Both the position numbers and the translations under genes were made by a program. Of a DNA stretch of 64,000 nucleotides, positions 1-9,214 are shown in pieces. Position 1 is the first letter of the stretch. Each line of letters opens with the position of its first letter. Below the pieces are notes generated by a model. It had not been told where the DNA came from. It made no database searches and saw only the letters and a program-made list of their open reading frames with translations. Source of the DNA: Leifsonia shinshuensis (lineage in GTDB: Bacteria; Actinomycetota; Actinomycetes; Actinomycetales; Microbacteriaceae); assembly GCF_031456835.1 (NCBI RefSeq), contig NZ_JAVDVK010000001.1, positions 3,100,001-3,164,000 on the forward strand. The letters are read 5' to 3'.

Positions 1-83
1 TTCGACTTAAGCCGTGGAAAAAGAATAGCATCTGCCAACGGCTAACATGGCCCAAAGGACAAATGATTTGTAGATCGGACAGT

Positions 84-1823
84 ATGACGACCTTCACCAT
101 CGGAGAAAGCGACTTCCTCCTCGACGGCTCTCCTTTCCGCATTCTCTCCGGGGCCATCCACTACTTCCGCGTCCACCCCGGCCAGTGGGAGGACCGGATC
201 GTCGCTGCGCGCGAAATGGGACTGAACACCATCGAGACCTACGTCGCGTGGAACGAGCACGCCCCCGAGCGCGGTCGATTCGACACCGACGGCCGGCTCG
301 ACCTGGTTGGCTTCCTCCGGCTCGTACAGGACGCCGGGATGCACGCCATCGTGCGGCCCGGCCCGTTCATCTGCGCCGAGTGGGACAACGGCGGTCTGCC
401 GGGCTGGCTCACGCGCGACTGCGGAGAGCACATCCGTCGATCCGACCCGGCCTACCTCGACGCGGTGGGGGAGTACTTCGCGCACGTTCTGCCGCTGCTT
501 GCGCCGCTGCAGGTGGACTCGGGCGGACCGATCATCCTGATGCAGGTCGAAAACGAATACGGCGCCTACGGGTCGGACAAGGGGTACCTGTCCACCCTCG
601 CTGACTGGATGCGTGCCGCGGGCATCACCGTCCCGCTCACCACGATCGACCAGCCGACCGATCAGATGCTCGCGGATGGCAGCCTTCCTGGACTGCATAA
701 AACCGCATCCTTCGGGTCGAATGGCAGGGACAGGCTCGCCCGTCTGCGGCGCCACCAGCCGGATGGTCCGTTGATGTGCGCCGAGTTCTGGGACGGCTGG
801 TTCGACCACTGGGGTGGCCGGCACAACACGACCGATCCGGAGGAGGCGGCGAGGCAGCTCGACGAGATCCTGTCGACCGGAGCCTCGGTGAACATCTACA
901 TGTTCCACGGAGGCACCAACTTCGGTCTCACGAACGGTGCGAACCACAAGGGGTACTACGAGCCGACGACCACCTCCTACGATTACGACGCCCCGCTCAG
1001 CGAGAACGGCGTGCGTACTCAGAAGTACGACGCCTTCCGCCGGGTGCTTTCCCGGTATACCGAGGTGCCGCCGCTGATGCGTCGCGACCCGGCGGCCTCG
1101 CCCGAGTTCGAGGTCGCGTTCGATACCGCGGCGCGGCTCCTATCCGTGCTGGCCGGGGACGCCGGGGAGTGTTTCGATACAGCGCCGACGATGGATGAGC
1201 TTGGCGCCTACCGGGGACTTGTGCTGTACCGCACGAACGTTCGAGGAGGAGTGCTGAGATTCGGCGAAATCCGCGACCGTGCCCACGTGCTGCTCGACGG
1301 TCGCAGTATCGCCGTACTCGAGCGCGAGCACAACGACCGCGCCGTCGATGTGCCAGATGGTGAAGGTGTACTGGAGATCCTCGTGGAGGATCAGGGGAGG
1401 GTGAACTACGGTCCGCGGATCGGTGAGGCGAAAGGACTTATCGGTCCGGTGACGCTGAACGGCGCCGAAGTGCGCGGGTGGGAAGTGCTGCGGGTGGACA
1501 CGCAGCATCCTGGTCAGTATCTCGAGCGTGGCGGTGGTGATCGTCCCTCGGTGGTCGGTCCGGTGGTCGCGCGCGCGGTGTTCGAGCTTGAGGAGGTCGC
1601 CGACCTCCACCTGTCGACGGCCGGGCTCGGCAAGGGCATGGCATGGCTCAACGGGTGGCCGCTCGGTCGCTTCTGGTCGCGGGGTCCGCAGCAGTCCCTG
1701 TATGCGCCGGAGCCAGCGACGAGAGCCGGGCGGAACGAGCTGGTGGTGCTGGCGCTCAACGGCGCCCTCCCATCCCGGGCACGCTTCCTCGCCCATCCCG
1801 ACCGTGGGCCACTGGAGGCGTGA
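84..1823 (+). CDS. Beta-galactosidase, glycoside hydrolase family 35
   Basis: Retaining GH35 enzyme that removes terminal beta-galactose. I start it at the ATG at 84, seven codons inside the longest frame, because MTTFTIGESDFLLDG is the usual GH35 N-terminus; this gives 579 residues. Seen: an early GAIHYFR motif, the VENEYGAYG block (acid/base Glu, near residue 160) and the CAEFWDGWFDHWGG block (nucleophile Glu, near residue 235), followed by beta-sandwich sequence to the end. There is no signal peptide, so it is probably cytoplasmic and acts on imported galactosides. A truncated LacI-type gene is convergent and only 7 nt away. GGCTAACA, half of a LacI-type operator, lies at 40-47 in the short leader. 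Confidence 0.93.
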   Translation: MTTFTIGESDFLLDGSPFRILSGAIHYFRVHPGQWEDRIVAAREMGLNTIETYVAWNEHAPERGRFDTDGRLDLVGFLRLVQDAGMHAIVRPGPFICAEWDNGGLPGWLTRDCGEHIRRSDPAYLDAVGEYFAHVLPLLAPLQVDSGGPIILMQVENEYGAYGSDKGYLSTLADWMRAAGITVPLTTIDQPTDQMLADGSLPGLHKTASFGSNGRDRLARLRRHQPDGPLMCAEFWDGWFDHWGGRHNTTDPEEAARQLDEILSTGASVNIYMFHGGTNFGLTNGANHKGYYEPTTTSYDYDAPLSENGVRTQKYDAFRRVLSRYTEVPPLMRRDPAASPEFEVAFDTAARLLSVLAGDAGECFDTAPTMDELGAYRGLVLYRTNVRGGVLRFGEIRDRAHVLLDGRSIAVLEREHNDRAVDVPDGEGVLEILVEDQGRVNYGPRIGEAKGLIGPVTLNGAEVRGWEVLRVDTQHPGQYLERGGGDRPSVVGPVVARAVFELEEVADLHLSTAGLGKGMAWLNGWPLGRFWSRGPQQSLYAPEPATRAGRNELVVLALNGALPSRARFLAHPDRGPLEA

Positions 1824-1830
1824 GCGCTGA

Positions 1831-2118
1831 TCACCGCATCCGGCGCGCCGCTTCGACCGCTGGGACAAACAAGCGCAGGTCGCCTCGGCGTTCCGCTTCC
1901 GCCAAGAGGGTGGATAGGTCGGGGTCGAGCCCATTGCGCAGTGCTCGCGCAGTCGAGTCCGGTTGATACCCGAGCTCCCGGATGGCTGTGAGTACGCGAT
2001 CGCGCGTGCTCGGGCTCACCGCGCGCGAACCGTTGACCACTCGAGAGACCGTCTGCGCCGACACGCCAGCGAGCGCAGCGACATCGCGGATCGTGGGCCG
2101 ACGGGCTGCAGGCGACAT
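1831..2118 (-). pseudogene. LacI-family regulator reduced to its DNA-binding domain
   Basis: The 95-residue frame begins with a complete LacI helix-turn-helix and hinge ([20 protein letters not shown], then [20 protein letters not shown]). After about residue 63 it has 30 unrelated residues and a stop, whereas family members run 330-350 residues with a sugar-binding domain. It converges on the GH35 gene and diverges from the epimerase at 2194. It may be a 3' deletion product. Alternatively it may be a mini-regulator that still binds DNA but cannot sense inducer. The start codon and HTH look intact. Confidence 0.6.
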
Positions 2119-2193
2119 GCGGGCATTTTATCCCCGTATGCAAGTTAAATGCGAGGGATGCATGGAATATGCGTTCTGTGGAAGGATCGTTAC

Positions 2194-3186
2194 ATGCGTC
2201 ACCAGAGGGTTCTGTTCATCGGCGGCACTGGCGTCATCAGTTCGCACTGCGTTAGCGCGGCGAACCGGGCTGGTCACGAAGTCACGGTTCTCACGCGTGG
2301 CGTGCGCGATGATCACGAGATCCCGGACGGAGTGCGGTCGCTGGTCGGTGACATCCGGGATCCCGAGCGCTCCCGTCTACTCACCGAGTCAGGTGGCTTT
2401 GACATCGTGGTCGACTTCCTCGCGTTCGACCCGGAGGACGTTCGCTCGCGGATTGATCTGCTGGACGGCTGCGTCGCCCAGTATGTCTTCATCAGCTCGG
2501 CGTCCACCTATCTCAAGCCTCCCGCGCGTCTGCCGGTCACCGAGTCCGCCCCGCTGCGCAACCCCCACTCCGCCTATGCCCGCGCGAAGATCGCGTGCGA
2601 GGACGTCCTCGTCGCCGCGTTCCGTGAGCGGTCGTTTCCCGCGACCATCGTCCGGCCGTCGCACACCTACGACCAGACGTCCATCCCGACCCTCGGCCGC
2701 TGGACCGACATCGCGCGCATGCGCGCCGGCAAGCCGGTGATCGTCCACGGCGACGGCACCACACCCTGGACGATCACGCACGCGAGGGATTTCGCGACCG
2801 CATTCTCTGGCCTGCTCCGCCACCCAGCCGCGATCGGAGACGTATTTCACATCACCGGCGACCACGCGCCCACCTGGGACCAGATCTACACGTGGCTCGC
2901 CGAGGCGGCAGGTGTGGAGCCGCGCCTGGTCCATGTCCCGTCCGAAACGCTGGGCGCTATACGGCCCGATTGGTCGGCGACCCTCGTCGGGGACAAAGCC
3001 CATGCGATGGTTTTCGACAACTCCAAGCTGAAGGCACTCGTTTCAGGGCTGGGCCCAGCGCAGACCTTCGACGAGGGTGCGCGGGAGATCGTCGCCTGGT
3101 ACAACGCGCATCCCGAACGGCAGATCGTCGACGCGGGGACCGATGCGGTCTTCGACGTTCTCGTCGAACGATTCGGGGGTCGGTGA
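2194..3186 (+). CDS. NAD-dependent epimerase/dehydratase (extended SDR)
   Basis: 330-residue Rossmann enzyme of the nucleotide-sugar epimerase/reductase superfamily. The start is the ATG at 2194 (MRHQRVLFIGGTGVISSH), preceded by GGAAGG; the longer frame from 2149 has no ribosome site. Seen: the N-terminal glycine-rich NAD motif FIGGTGVIS, a catalytic Tyr-x-x-x-Lys (YARAK, near residue 125) and the substrate-loop proline region VRPSHTYD. It is followed after one nucleotide by the Gfo/Idh/MocA gene, so the two are translationally linked. Together with the GH35 gene this suggests processing of a sugar or glycoside; the substrate is not evident. Confidence 0.85.
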   Translation: MRHQRVLFIGGTGVISSHCVSAANRAGHEVTVLTRGVRDDHEIPDGVRSLVGDIRDPERSRLLTESGGFDIVVDFLAFDPEDVRSRIDLLDGCVAQYVFISSASTYLKPPARLPVTESAPLRNPHSAYARAKIACEDVLVAAFRERSFPATIVRPSHTYDQTSIPTLGRWTDIARMRAGKPVIVHGDGTTPWTITHARDFATAFSGLLRHPAAIGDVFHITGDHAPTWDQIYTWLAEAAGVEPRLVHVPSETLGAIRPDWSATLVGDKAHAMVFDNSKLKALVSGLGPAQTFDEGAREIVAWYNAHPERQIVDAGTDAVFDVLVERFGGR

Positions 3187-3187
3187 G

Positions 3188-4177
3188 ATGATCCGGTCGG
3201 ACGGACTGCGTTGGGGGATCCTGGGAACCGGCGTCATCGCGAGTTTGATGGTCGGCGATTTGCAGAGGGATGGTCACGTCGTGGCCGCCGTCGGCTCCCG
3301 CCGGCCGGAAGTGGCGGCCGCGTTCGCGGAGAAACACGAGATCCCACAGTCGCATGGCAGCTACGAGGAGCTGGTCGGGAATCCCGCTGTCGACATCGTG
3401 TACGTCGCCACTCCCCATGTGCTGCACCTCCCGAACGCGCTTCTGGCGCTCTCCGCTGGGAAGCACGTGCTTGTGGAGAAGCCGTTCACGATGGACGCGG
3501 ACGAGGCTGGTCGGCTCGCCGCAGCGTCCCGCTCGGCGGGTCTTGTGGCGATGGAGGCCATGTGGACGCGGTGGTTGCCGCACATGAACCGCATCCGTGA
3601 GCTCGTGGCTGCCGGCGCCCTGGGGGAACTGCGTACGGTCGTCGCGCACCACGGCCGACGCGTCGTGGCGCCGCCGACGGACCGGATGTACGACGCACGC
3701 CTGGGCGGCGGCGCACTCCTGGACTCCGGCATCTATCCCGTCTCCTTCGCGTGGGACCTGCTGGGCGCGCCGATCGGCGTGGAAGCTGTGGCACATCTGA
3801 CGTCGACAGGGGTCGACCGCCAGACGTCAATGCTCCTCACCTACGAGACAGGGGCGACGGCCGCTCTGACGTGCGAACTGGACGCTGCGAATCTAAACAA
3901 CGCCGTGGTCGTCGGCACAGAGGCACGCATCGAGCTGGACGCTCCGTTCTTCGCACCGACGGGCTTCCGTCTGGTGGATGCGGGTGGGACGGTGATCGAG
4001 GAGTACCGGTCAGTGATCGAGGGTCGAGGAATGCAGTTCCAGGCACGTGCGATCGAGAGCGTCATCGCGAATGGGCAGGCGGGCGACCCGGTTCTCCCTC
4101 TGGATGAGAGCGTCGCCATCATGGGCACCGTGGACCTGATACGCGAGCGCATCGGCCTCACCTATCCCGCTCGCTGA
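3188..4177 (+). CDS. Gfo/Idh/MocA-family NAD(P)-dependent oxidoreductase
   Basis: 329 residues from the ATG at 3188, one base after the epimerase stop. The upstream in-frame extension lies inside the epimerase gene and is not used. Seen: Rossmann motif WGILGTGVIAS, the VATPHVLHLPNALLAL segment, the EKPF motif (HVLVEKPFTMD, near residue 100) that carries the conserved catalytic Lys, and a C-terminal alpha/beta domain with the GGGALLDSGIYPVSFAWDLLG dimer strand region. The family oxidises sugars, inositols or dihydrodiols. Its position as the last gene of the epimerase pair suggests sugar interconversion; the substrate is unknown. Confidence 0.88.
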   Translation: MIRSDGLRWGILGTGVIASLMVGDLQRDGHVVAAVGSRRPEVAAAFAEKHEIPQSHGSYEELVGNPAVDIVYVATPHVLHLPNALLALSAGKHVLVEKPFTMDADEAGRLAAASRSAGLVAMEAMWTRWLPHMNRIRELVAAGALGELRTVVAHHGRRVVAPPTDRMYDARLGGGALLDSGIYPVSFAWDLLGAPIGVEAVAHLTSTGVDRQTSMLLTYETGATAALTCELDAANLNNAVVVGTEARIELDAPFFAPTGFRLVDAGGTVIEEYRSVIEGRGMQFQARAIESVIANGQAGDPVLPLDESVAIMGTVDLIRERIGLTYPAR

Positions 4178-4282
4178 CTGCGAGCACTATGAACACAACG
4201 CGCGCCACCTGATCGTCCCTTCTTACGGTTGTCCCACCCGTTCCCGCGGGTCACCGTAGACATCACAGAAGGACGACCCATC

Positions 4283-6631
4283 ATGACCACGTGCACACCA
4301 CCTCCGACGGACCGGATCGGATCGAACCGTCCGGACGCCATTGCAGCGCCGCGTCGGCGCCGGCGTCGCGCTCTCGCGCTCGGCGTTACCTCTCTTCTCG
4401 CCGCGTCCGGCATCGTCGCCGTCGGCTCGGTTCCGGCGGGCGCCGCGACCGAACCGGCGCCGGCGCCCACGTATGTGGCCTTCGGTCACAGCGGTTCGGA
4501 CGCCGCGCTGAAGCGTGTGATCGTCGGCCATGGCGACACGGAGCCGACGGACGTCCGCTTCGATCAGTGGGTCGATCCGACCAGCGCTGCAATCGGCAAC
4601 GATGGCGACATCTACGTCTCCGACACCGGGGCACACACGTTGTACCGCATTGATGCGTCCCTCGACCCGCATGTCGTCCCGCTCCCCAGCGGTACCGTTC
4701 CCGGTGCGCTCGCGGTCGATGGGCAGGGCACCGTTTCGGTCTACGACTCCGCCAATCAGCGCATCGTGCGCGTGGGGGCTCAGGGCACCGTCGAGTTCCC
4801 CGTCACCGGTCCCCTCAACGACCTCGCGGTCGGCGCGGACGGCGACCTGTTCGGCTACCGCGCGCAGACCGGTTCGATCGTCCACGTCGATCTCACGACG
4901 GGGCAGGAGCAGCCGGTGGCATCCGCGGCGGGAGCGAAGGGTCTGGCGATCGACGCATCTGGCAACTTCTACACCACGGTCCCCGGCACGCCGTCGCAGG
5001 TTCTCAAGATCGGTCCTGGCAACACGAAGACGCCGATCTCCGGTGCCTGGTCGATGCCGAGCGGCGTCGCCGTGGGCGAGGACGGCAGCCTTTACGTCGC
5101 GAACACCGGTGCCGGGGCCATCCGCATCGTCGCGAAGGACGGATCCCAGCGTGTTACCCCGTTCGATGGCCTTGTCCCGCTAGGGGTCGCGGTCGCGCCT
5201 AGTGCGCCCGCCTTCACAAGCGAGGCTCCCACCGGCGCCCCGCTCGGCCAGTCCTTCCGATTCGCCTTCCATGCGAGCGGCGTGCCGGCGCCGGTGCTGT
5301 CGATCAGCAGCGACAGCGCGGTCCCCGGCCTGCAGTTCGACGCGACCACGGGGACGCTCGCGGGCACCCCGAGCGCGCCGGGCACGCATTCGTTCACCGT
5401 GACCGCCCGGAATGCATCTGGAACGGCGACGCAGCACGTCGACCTCACAGTGGGCAGCGCGCCGGTGTTCGGCACGATCACCTCCCCGCAGGAGGCGCGG
5501 GTCGGATCCGACTACAGCGCCTCGTTCCCGGCGACCGGTTCCCCGGCGCCGACCTACTCGGCCGCCGGTCTGCCCGAGGGCCTGAGCATCGACACCGCCA
5601 CTGGGATGGTCTCGGGTAAGCCCAAGACCGTCGGCGAGTACAGCTACACCGTCACGGCGACCAACGCCGTCGGCGCCGTGACGACCGCAGCCCAGAAGTT
5701 GACCGTCAGCACGGGCGAGCTCGTGGTCGACCGCGTCTCGGGGGCCGACCGGTACGACACCTCCGTCCAGGTCTCGCGGGAGGCGTTCGCAGACGACTCC
5801 GCCAAGGTGGTCTTCGTCGCCAGCGGGAACTCCTTCGCCGATGCCCTGTCGGCAGGTCCGGCCGCCGCCAAACTGGGAGGCCCCGTCCTCCTCACCGCTC
5901 CGGGCGCGCTGCCCGGCGGAGTCGCGGACGAGATCCGGCGCCTCGGTGCTAAGCGGGTCGTCGTCGTGGGCGGGAACGCCGTGGTGTCCGACTCGGTGCT
6001 GGCCTCGCTCGCGGCCATTGTGCCGGACACGGTGAGGGTCGGCGGTGCGGACCGGTTCGCCACCTCCCGCGCCATCGCCCAGTTCGGGTTCGGCTCGCAG
6101 GGGGCTTCCGATGCCGTCGTCGCCACCGGACTGAACTTCCCGGACGCCCTTTCGGCGGGTGCCGCCATCGGTGCACGCGGACCGGTCGTGCTCGTCAACG
6201 GCGGCGCTTCGGACATCGACACCGACACCCGGGCGCTGCTCGGGTCCAAGGGTCTGGGCGTCAAGAACATCTGGATCGCTGGCGGCACCGCTGTCGTCTC
6301 CCCGGGTATCCAGTCCGGGCTGGGAACGGTGGCGACGACCACCCGCCTCGCCGGAAGCGACCGCTACGGGACGTCGGAGGCGATCAACGCGGCCTTCTTC
6401 TCCAAGAGCGGAGCGGACCGGATGCTGCTGGCGACCGGTACGAACTTCCCGGACGCCCTGTCGGGCGGAGCATGGGCGGGCTCCTTCCACGGACCGCTGT
6501 CGCTCTCGCCGGGTGGATGCGTGCCGCAGGGGGTGCTCTCCTCGATCACGTCCCTCGGAGTGTCGCACGTCACGCTCCTGGGCGGCGAGGCCGCGCTCTC
6601 GCCCGCCGTCGAGAAGCTGACCGCCTGCTAG
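4283..6631 (+). CDS. Secreted NHL/propeller-Ig-CWB2 cell wall protein
   Basis: 782 residues from the ATG at 4283, preceded by AGAAGGA (4267-4273). The N-terminus has an Arg cluster, a hydrophobic core (ALALGVTSLLAASGIVAVG) and AGAA, giving an export signal. Residues about 40-310 are repeated NHL-like propeller blades (DGDIYVSDTGAHTLYRI; DGSLYVANTGAGAIRIV). About 315-480 holds two putative-Ig domains of He_PIG type (PGLQFDATTGTLAGTPSAPG; EGLSIDTATGMVSGKPKTVG). About 485-782 holds three CWB2 repeats (SGADRYDTSVQVSR, GGADRFATSRAIAQ, AGSDRYGTSEAINA), which anchor proteins to secondary wall polymers. It is probably a surface binding or adhesion protein. It has its own leader and a hairpin downstream. 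Confidence 0.88.
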   Translation: MTTCTPPPTDRIGSNRPDAIAAPRRRRRRALALGVTSLLAASGIVAVGSVPAGAATEPAPAPTYVAFGHSGSDAALKRVIVGHGDTEPTDVRFDQWVDPTSAAIGNDGDIYVSDTGAHTLYRIDASLDPHVVPLPSGTVPGALAVDGQGTVSVYDSANQRIVRVGAQGTVEFPVTGPLNDLAVGADGDLFGYRAQTGSIVHVDLTTGQEQPVASAAGAKGLAIDASGNFYTTVPGTPSQVLKIGPGNTKTPISGAWSMPSGVAVGEDGSLYVANTGAGAIRIVAKDGSQRVTPFDGLVPLGVAVAPSAPAFTSEAPTGAPLGQSFRFAFHASGVPAPVLSISSDSAVPGLQFDATTGTLAGTPSAPGTHSFTVTARNASGTATQHVDLTVGSAPVFGTITSPQEARVGSDYSASFPATGSPAPTYSAAGLPEGLSIDTATGMVSGKPKTVGEYSYTVTATNAVGAVTTAAQKLTVSTGELVVDRVSGADRYDTSVQVSREAFADDSAKVVFVASGNSFADALSAGPAAAKLGGPVLLTAPGALPGGVADEIRRLGAKRVVVVGGNAVVSDSVLASLAAIVPDTVRVGGADRFATSRAIAQFGFGSQGASDAVVATGLNFPDALSAGAAIGARGPVVLVNGGASDIDTDTRALLGSKGLGVKNIWIAGGTAVVSPGIQSGLGTVATTTRLAGSDRYGTSEAINAAFFSKSGADRMLLATGTNFPDALSGGAWAGSFHGPLSLSPGGCVPQGVLSSITSLGVSHVTLLGGEAALSPAVEKLTAC

Positions 6632-6650
6632 CGCGATCGCTTTCACCGCA

Positions 6651-6682
6651 GGCCGGCCGGTCCGTCAGATGACGGGCCGGCC
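6651..6682 (+). terminator. GC-rich hairpin after the CWB2 protein gene
   Basis: GGCCGGCC...CCGTCA pairs with TGACGG-GCCGGCC with a 2-nt loop and a small bulge on the left arm. It begins 20 nt after the stop codon. There is no T-run, which is common for actinobacterial terminators. It could also serve the leftward FAD gene ending at 6903. Confidence 0.55.
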
Positions 6683-6902
6683 GTTCGGCGTATGTGTGCC
6701 GCGGAGGTCGCGATCACTACGAGCAGAACCTGCGAGCGCGCCTCCCGGGGATCCAGGATGGAATCGCACCGGACAACGGTGGTGCTGGGATCCGGGTCCC
6801 CTTCTGTGTCTCATCGCCACCGTCGGGTGCTGACCGCGGCCGGATCGGGAAACGGCCGCGGTCATCAAGCGGGGTGCGCTCGTCGGGCGGGGGCACCCCG
6901 CC

Positions 6903-9161
6903 CTATGCATAGGCCCGGACGCTGACGACGCGGGCCAGCGGGTCGCCGTTCGTGCTCGTCACCACCACCCGCAGAGAAGATGTCTCGACAGGCCCGTCGA
7001 GGGTGTGGATGCGGTGACGGCGACGGTTCCCGGCGATGTCGGCGACGGTCTTCCATGCGCCATCGACGAGGGCTTCGATGCGGTAGTCGCGTACCAGTTG
7101 CGGGAAGACCCGGTGCGGGGTGCGGTGGTGGTGGAGCGTGTTGAGCTCGACATCCACGTCGTCGTCGAAAACGAGTCGAACGCTGCGGATGGTCTGCGGC
7201 TCCGCCCAGTCGAGCCGAAGCCACTCGGGCTCACCGTCGTTCATGGGTGTGGACGCCCAGATGTTCGGGCCTCCGTAGGGTCGCTGGTAGCCGCCCACCG
7301 CCCGAGCCGGAGCGTAGGCGTCGGTGGGCGGGTCGAGGCGTACGCGCAAGCCGTTGCCCCTGAGGATGTGGGCGGGCCACTGCACGAGCCGTTGGTCACC
7401 GTCGACAGCCACGTTCTCGTCGCCGTCGTCTTCCGTGCGATGGGTGAGAGCGAGCACCCCGGGAATGCTTGCCGCGACCCGGCGCACGGCCACTCCGTCA
7501 TGCGCGTGGAGCACCACGACGAGGTTCTCCGGTTGGGTGGGCGACCAGGTGAGCGGCAGTCGCAGCCACTGCTCGCCGGCAGACTCCATCAAGACGGAGA
7601 CCCGATCGAGCTCTGTGACGGGAACCGCATTCTGTCGCCGCCCGGTCGACCAGAGAGAGGCTGTGAAGCTCCCGGGGTTCTCGGCTCTGACGTAGACCTC
7701 AACGGCGTCCAGCCGAGGGTCCACCGGCACGAGCACGCCCAGGTCGAGGTCGAGGGGCAGCCACTCGCCCTCGTCGCAGCCGAGCGCATAAGGATCCACC
7801 TGGCGCAGCGAGGAAGACGCGGTCACGTTGGCGTTGCGGGCGAGGTCGGCCTCGTCGAGGTTGCGCACGCCGAACAGCGACGCATCCTGACGTAGCAGCA
7901 CCTGCTGGAGCTGATTGCTGTGAGTGGTCGCCAGCTCACGCGGTCGCACGCCCAGCTCGAGCGCGAGTGCGGCACCAGTGCCCGCTGCCTCTCCTCCCGC
8001 ACCGCAGGTTGCCATGACACGCGATGAACCGAAAGCCACGTGCGTCGCCGAGATGTCGCGTCCGGCGAGCAGCAGGTTCGCGACGTTCCGCGAGTAATAG
8101 CTGCGGAAGGGGATGCCGTAGATCCCGTCGGAGTAGCGCTGGTGCGCGCCTGAGGCGGTGGCGTACATGCCCTCGACGGGGTGAAGGTCGATCGACCAGC
8201 CGCCGAAGGCGACCGCGTCGGGGAAGTCGACCTGGTCCAGGATGTCGTTCTGCGTGAGCACATGGTCGCCGAGGAAGCGGCGGTACTCCCGCTTGCCTGG
8301 GAGGGCTCCCACCCACTCCAGGTCCAGGGTCGCGGCATCGAAACGGCCCGAGTTTTTGATGTAGTCCCAGATGCCGAAGATCACGGAGCGCAGTTCATCC
8401 CGGATGCGCTCGTTGTCGTGCACGATGTCGAGCTCACCGCCCCACTCGATCCACCAGTAGTGCGCGCCGCTGTCACCGCTGCGGATGATCCGTGATTCCG
8501 CGATAGGCGTGGTGCTGATGTCCTTCGCCGAGTCAGGAGCCACGAACTCGATGGGCTGGCCGACGTCCTTCGTATAGAAGAGGAGCGTCGAGCCCAGGAA
8601 TTCGTCGTCGGGAGTCTCCGGTGCCCAATCTTCGCCGAACTCATCCCGGCCCTCCCGGCCGAGCCGGTGTTCGGCACCGGCGAGGAACCCGACGAGTCCG
8701 TCGCCGGTGGCGTCGATCACGTAAGGTGCGATGAACTCCGTGTTGATTTCGGATCCCATCGTCCAGCCGTGGACGGCGGTCACGACTCGCTCTCCGTCGC
8801 GTGCTTCGGCGTCGACGCGCCGGACGTCGGTGTTGAGGAAGAGCTGGATGTTCGGTTCGGCGCGTACAGCATCCAGCACCACCTCGTCCCAATGGATGGG
8901 GTTGCCGCTGGGATTGCGGTACTGGTTCTCGACGTAGAGCTCGCCGATGACCCCGCTCTCCCGGGCGAATCGCTGCATGCCGTGCGCGGTCGCCCCGCAC
9001 ACCCAGACCCTCACTTCCGACGAGGAATTGCCTCCGAGCACCGGCCGGTTGTTGATCAATGCCACGGACCGGCCCAGCCGAGCCGCGGCGATCGCCGCGC
9101 AGACGCCGGCGAGTCCGCCGCCGACGACCACGATGTCGGTGTTCACTGTTCGTTCGAGCAT
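6903..9161 (-). CDS. FAD-dependent oxidoreductase (PF12831 type) with discoidin-like tail
   Basis: 752-residue flavoprotein. Seen: dinucleotide motif VVVGGGLAGVCAAIAAARLG at residues 9-28, then the family block PVLGGNSSSEVRVWVCG, and a later FAD motif YVIDATGDGLVGFLAGAEH. The last ~110 residues (WLRLDWAEPQTIRSVRLVFD onward) look like an F5/8-type beta-sandwich. The family includes oxidoreductases found beside sugar transporters in soil Actinobacteria; the substrates are mostly unassigned. It is the last gene of the leftward ABC operon, 53 nt after the binding-protein stop. No signal peptide is seen, so it is probably cytoplasmic and acts on whatever the transporter imports. Confidence 0.85.
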   Translation of the reverse strand: MLERTVNTDIVVVGGGLAGVCAAIAAARLGRSVALINNRPVLGGNSSSEVRVWVCGATAHGMQRFARESGVIGELYVENQYRNPSGNPIHWDEVVLDAVRAEPNIQLFLNTDVRRVDAEARDGERVVTAVHGWTMGSEINTEFIAPYVIDATGDGLVGFLAGAEHRLGREGRDEFGEDWAPETPDDEFLGSTLLFYTKDVGQPIEFVAPDSAKDISTTPIAESRIIRSGDSGAHYWWIEWGGELDIVHDNERIRDELRSVIFGIWDYIKNSGRFDAATLDLEWVGALPGKREYRRFLGDHVLTQNDILDQVDFPDAVAFGGWSIDLHPVEGMYATASGAHQRYSDGIYGIPFRSYYSRNVANLLLAGRDISATHVAFGSSRVMATCGAGGEAAGTGAALALELGVRPRELATTHSNQLQQVLLRQDASLFGVRNLDEADLARNANVTASSSLRQVDPYALGCDEGEWLPLDLDLGVLVPVDPRLDAVEVYVRAENPGSFTASLWSTGRRQNAVPVTELDRVSVLMESAGEQWLRLPLTWSPTQPENLVVVLHAHDGVAVRRVAASIPGVLALTHRTEDDGDENVAVDGDQRLVQWPAHILRGNGLRVRLDPPTDAYAPARAVGGYQRPYGGPNIWASTPMNDGEPEWLRLDWAEPQTIRSVRLVFDDDVDVELNTLHHHRTPHRVFPQLVRDYRIEALVDGAWKTVADIAGNRRRHRIHTLDGPVETSSLRVVVTSTNGDPLARVVSVRAYA

Positions 9162-9214
9162 GGGAGGGTGTCACGTCCTTCTTGACGGGTTCTGGGTGTG
9201 CGGGGGAGGCGGGA

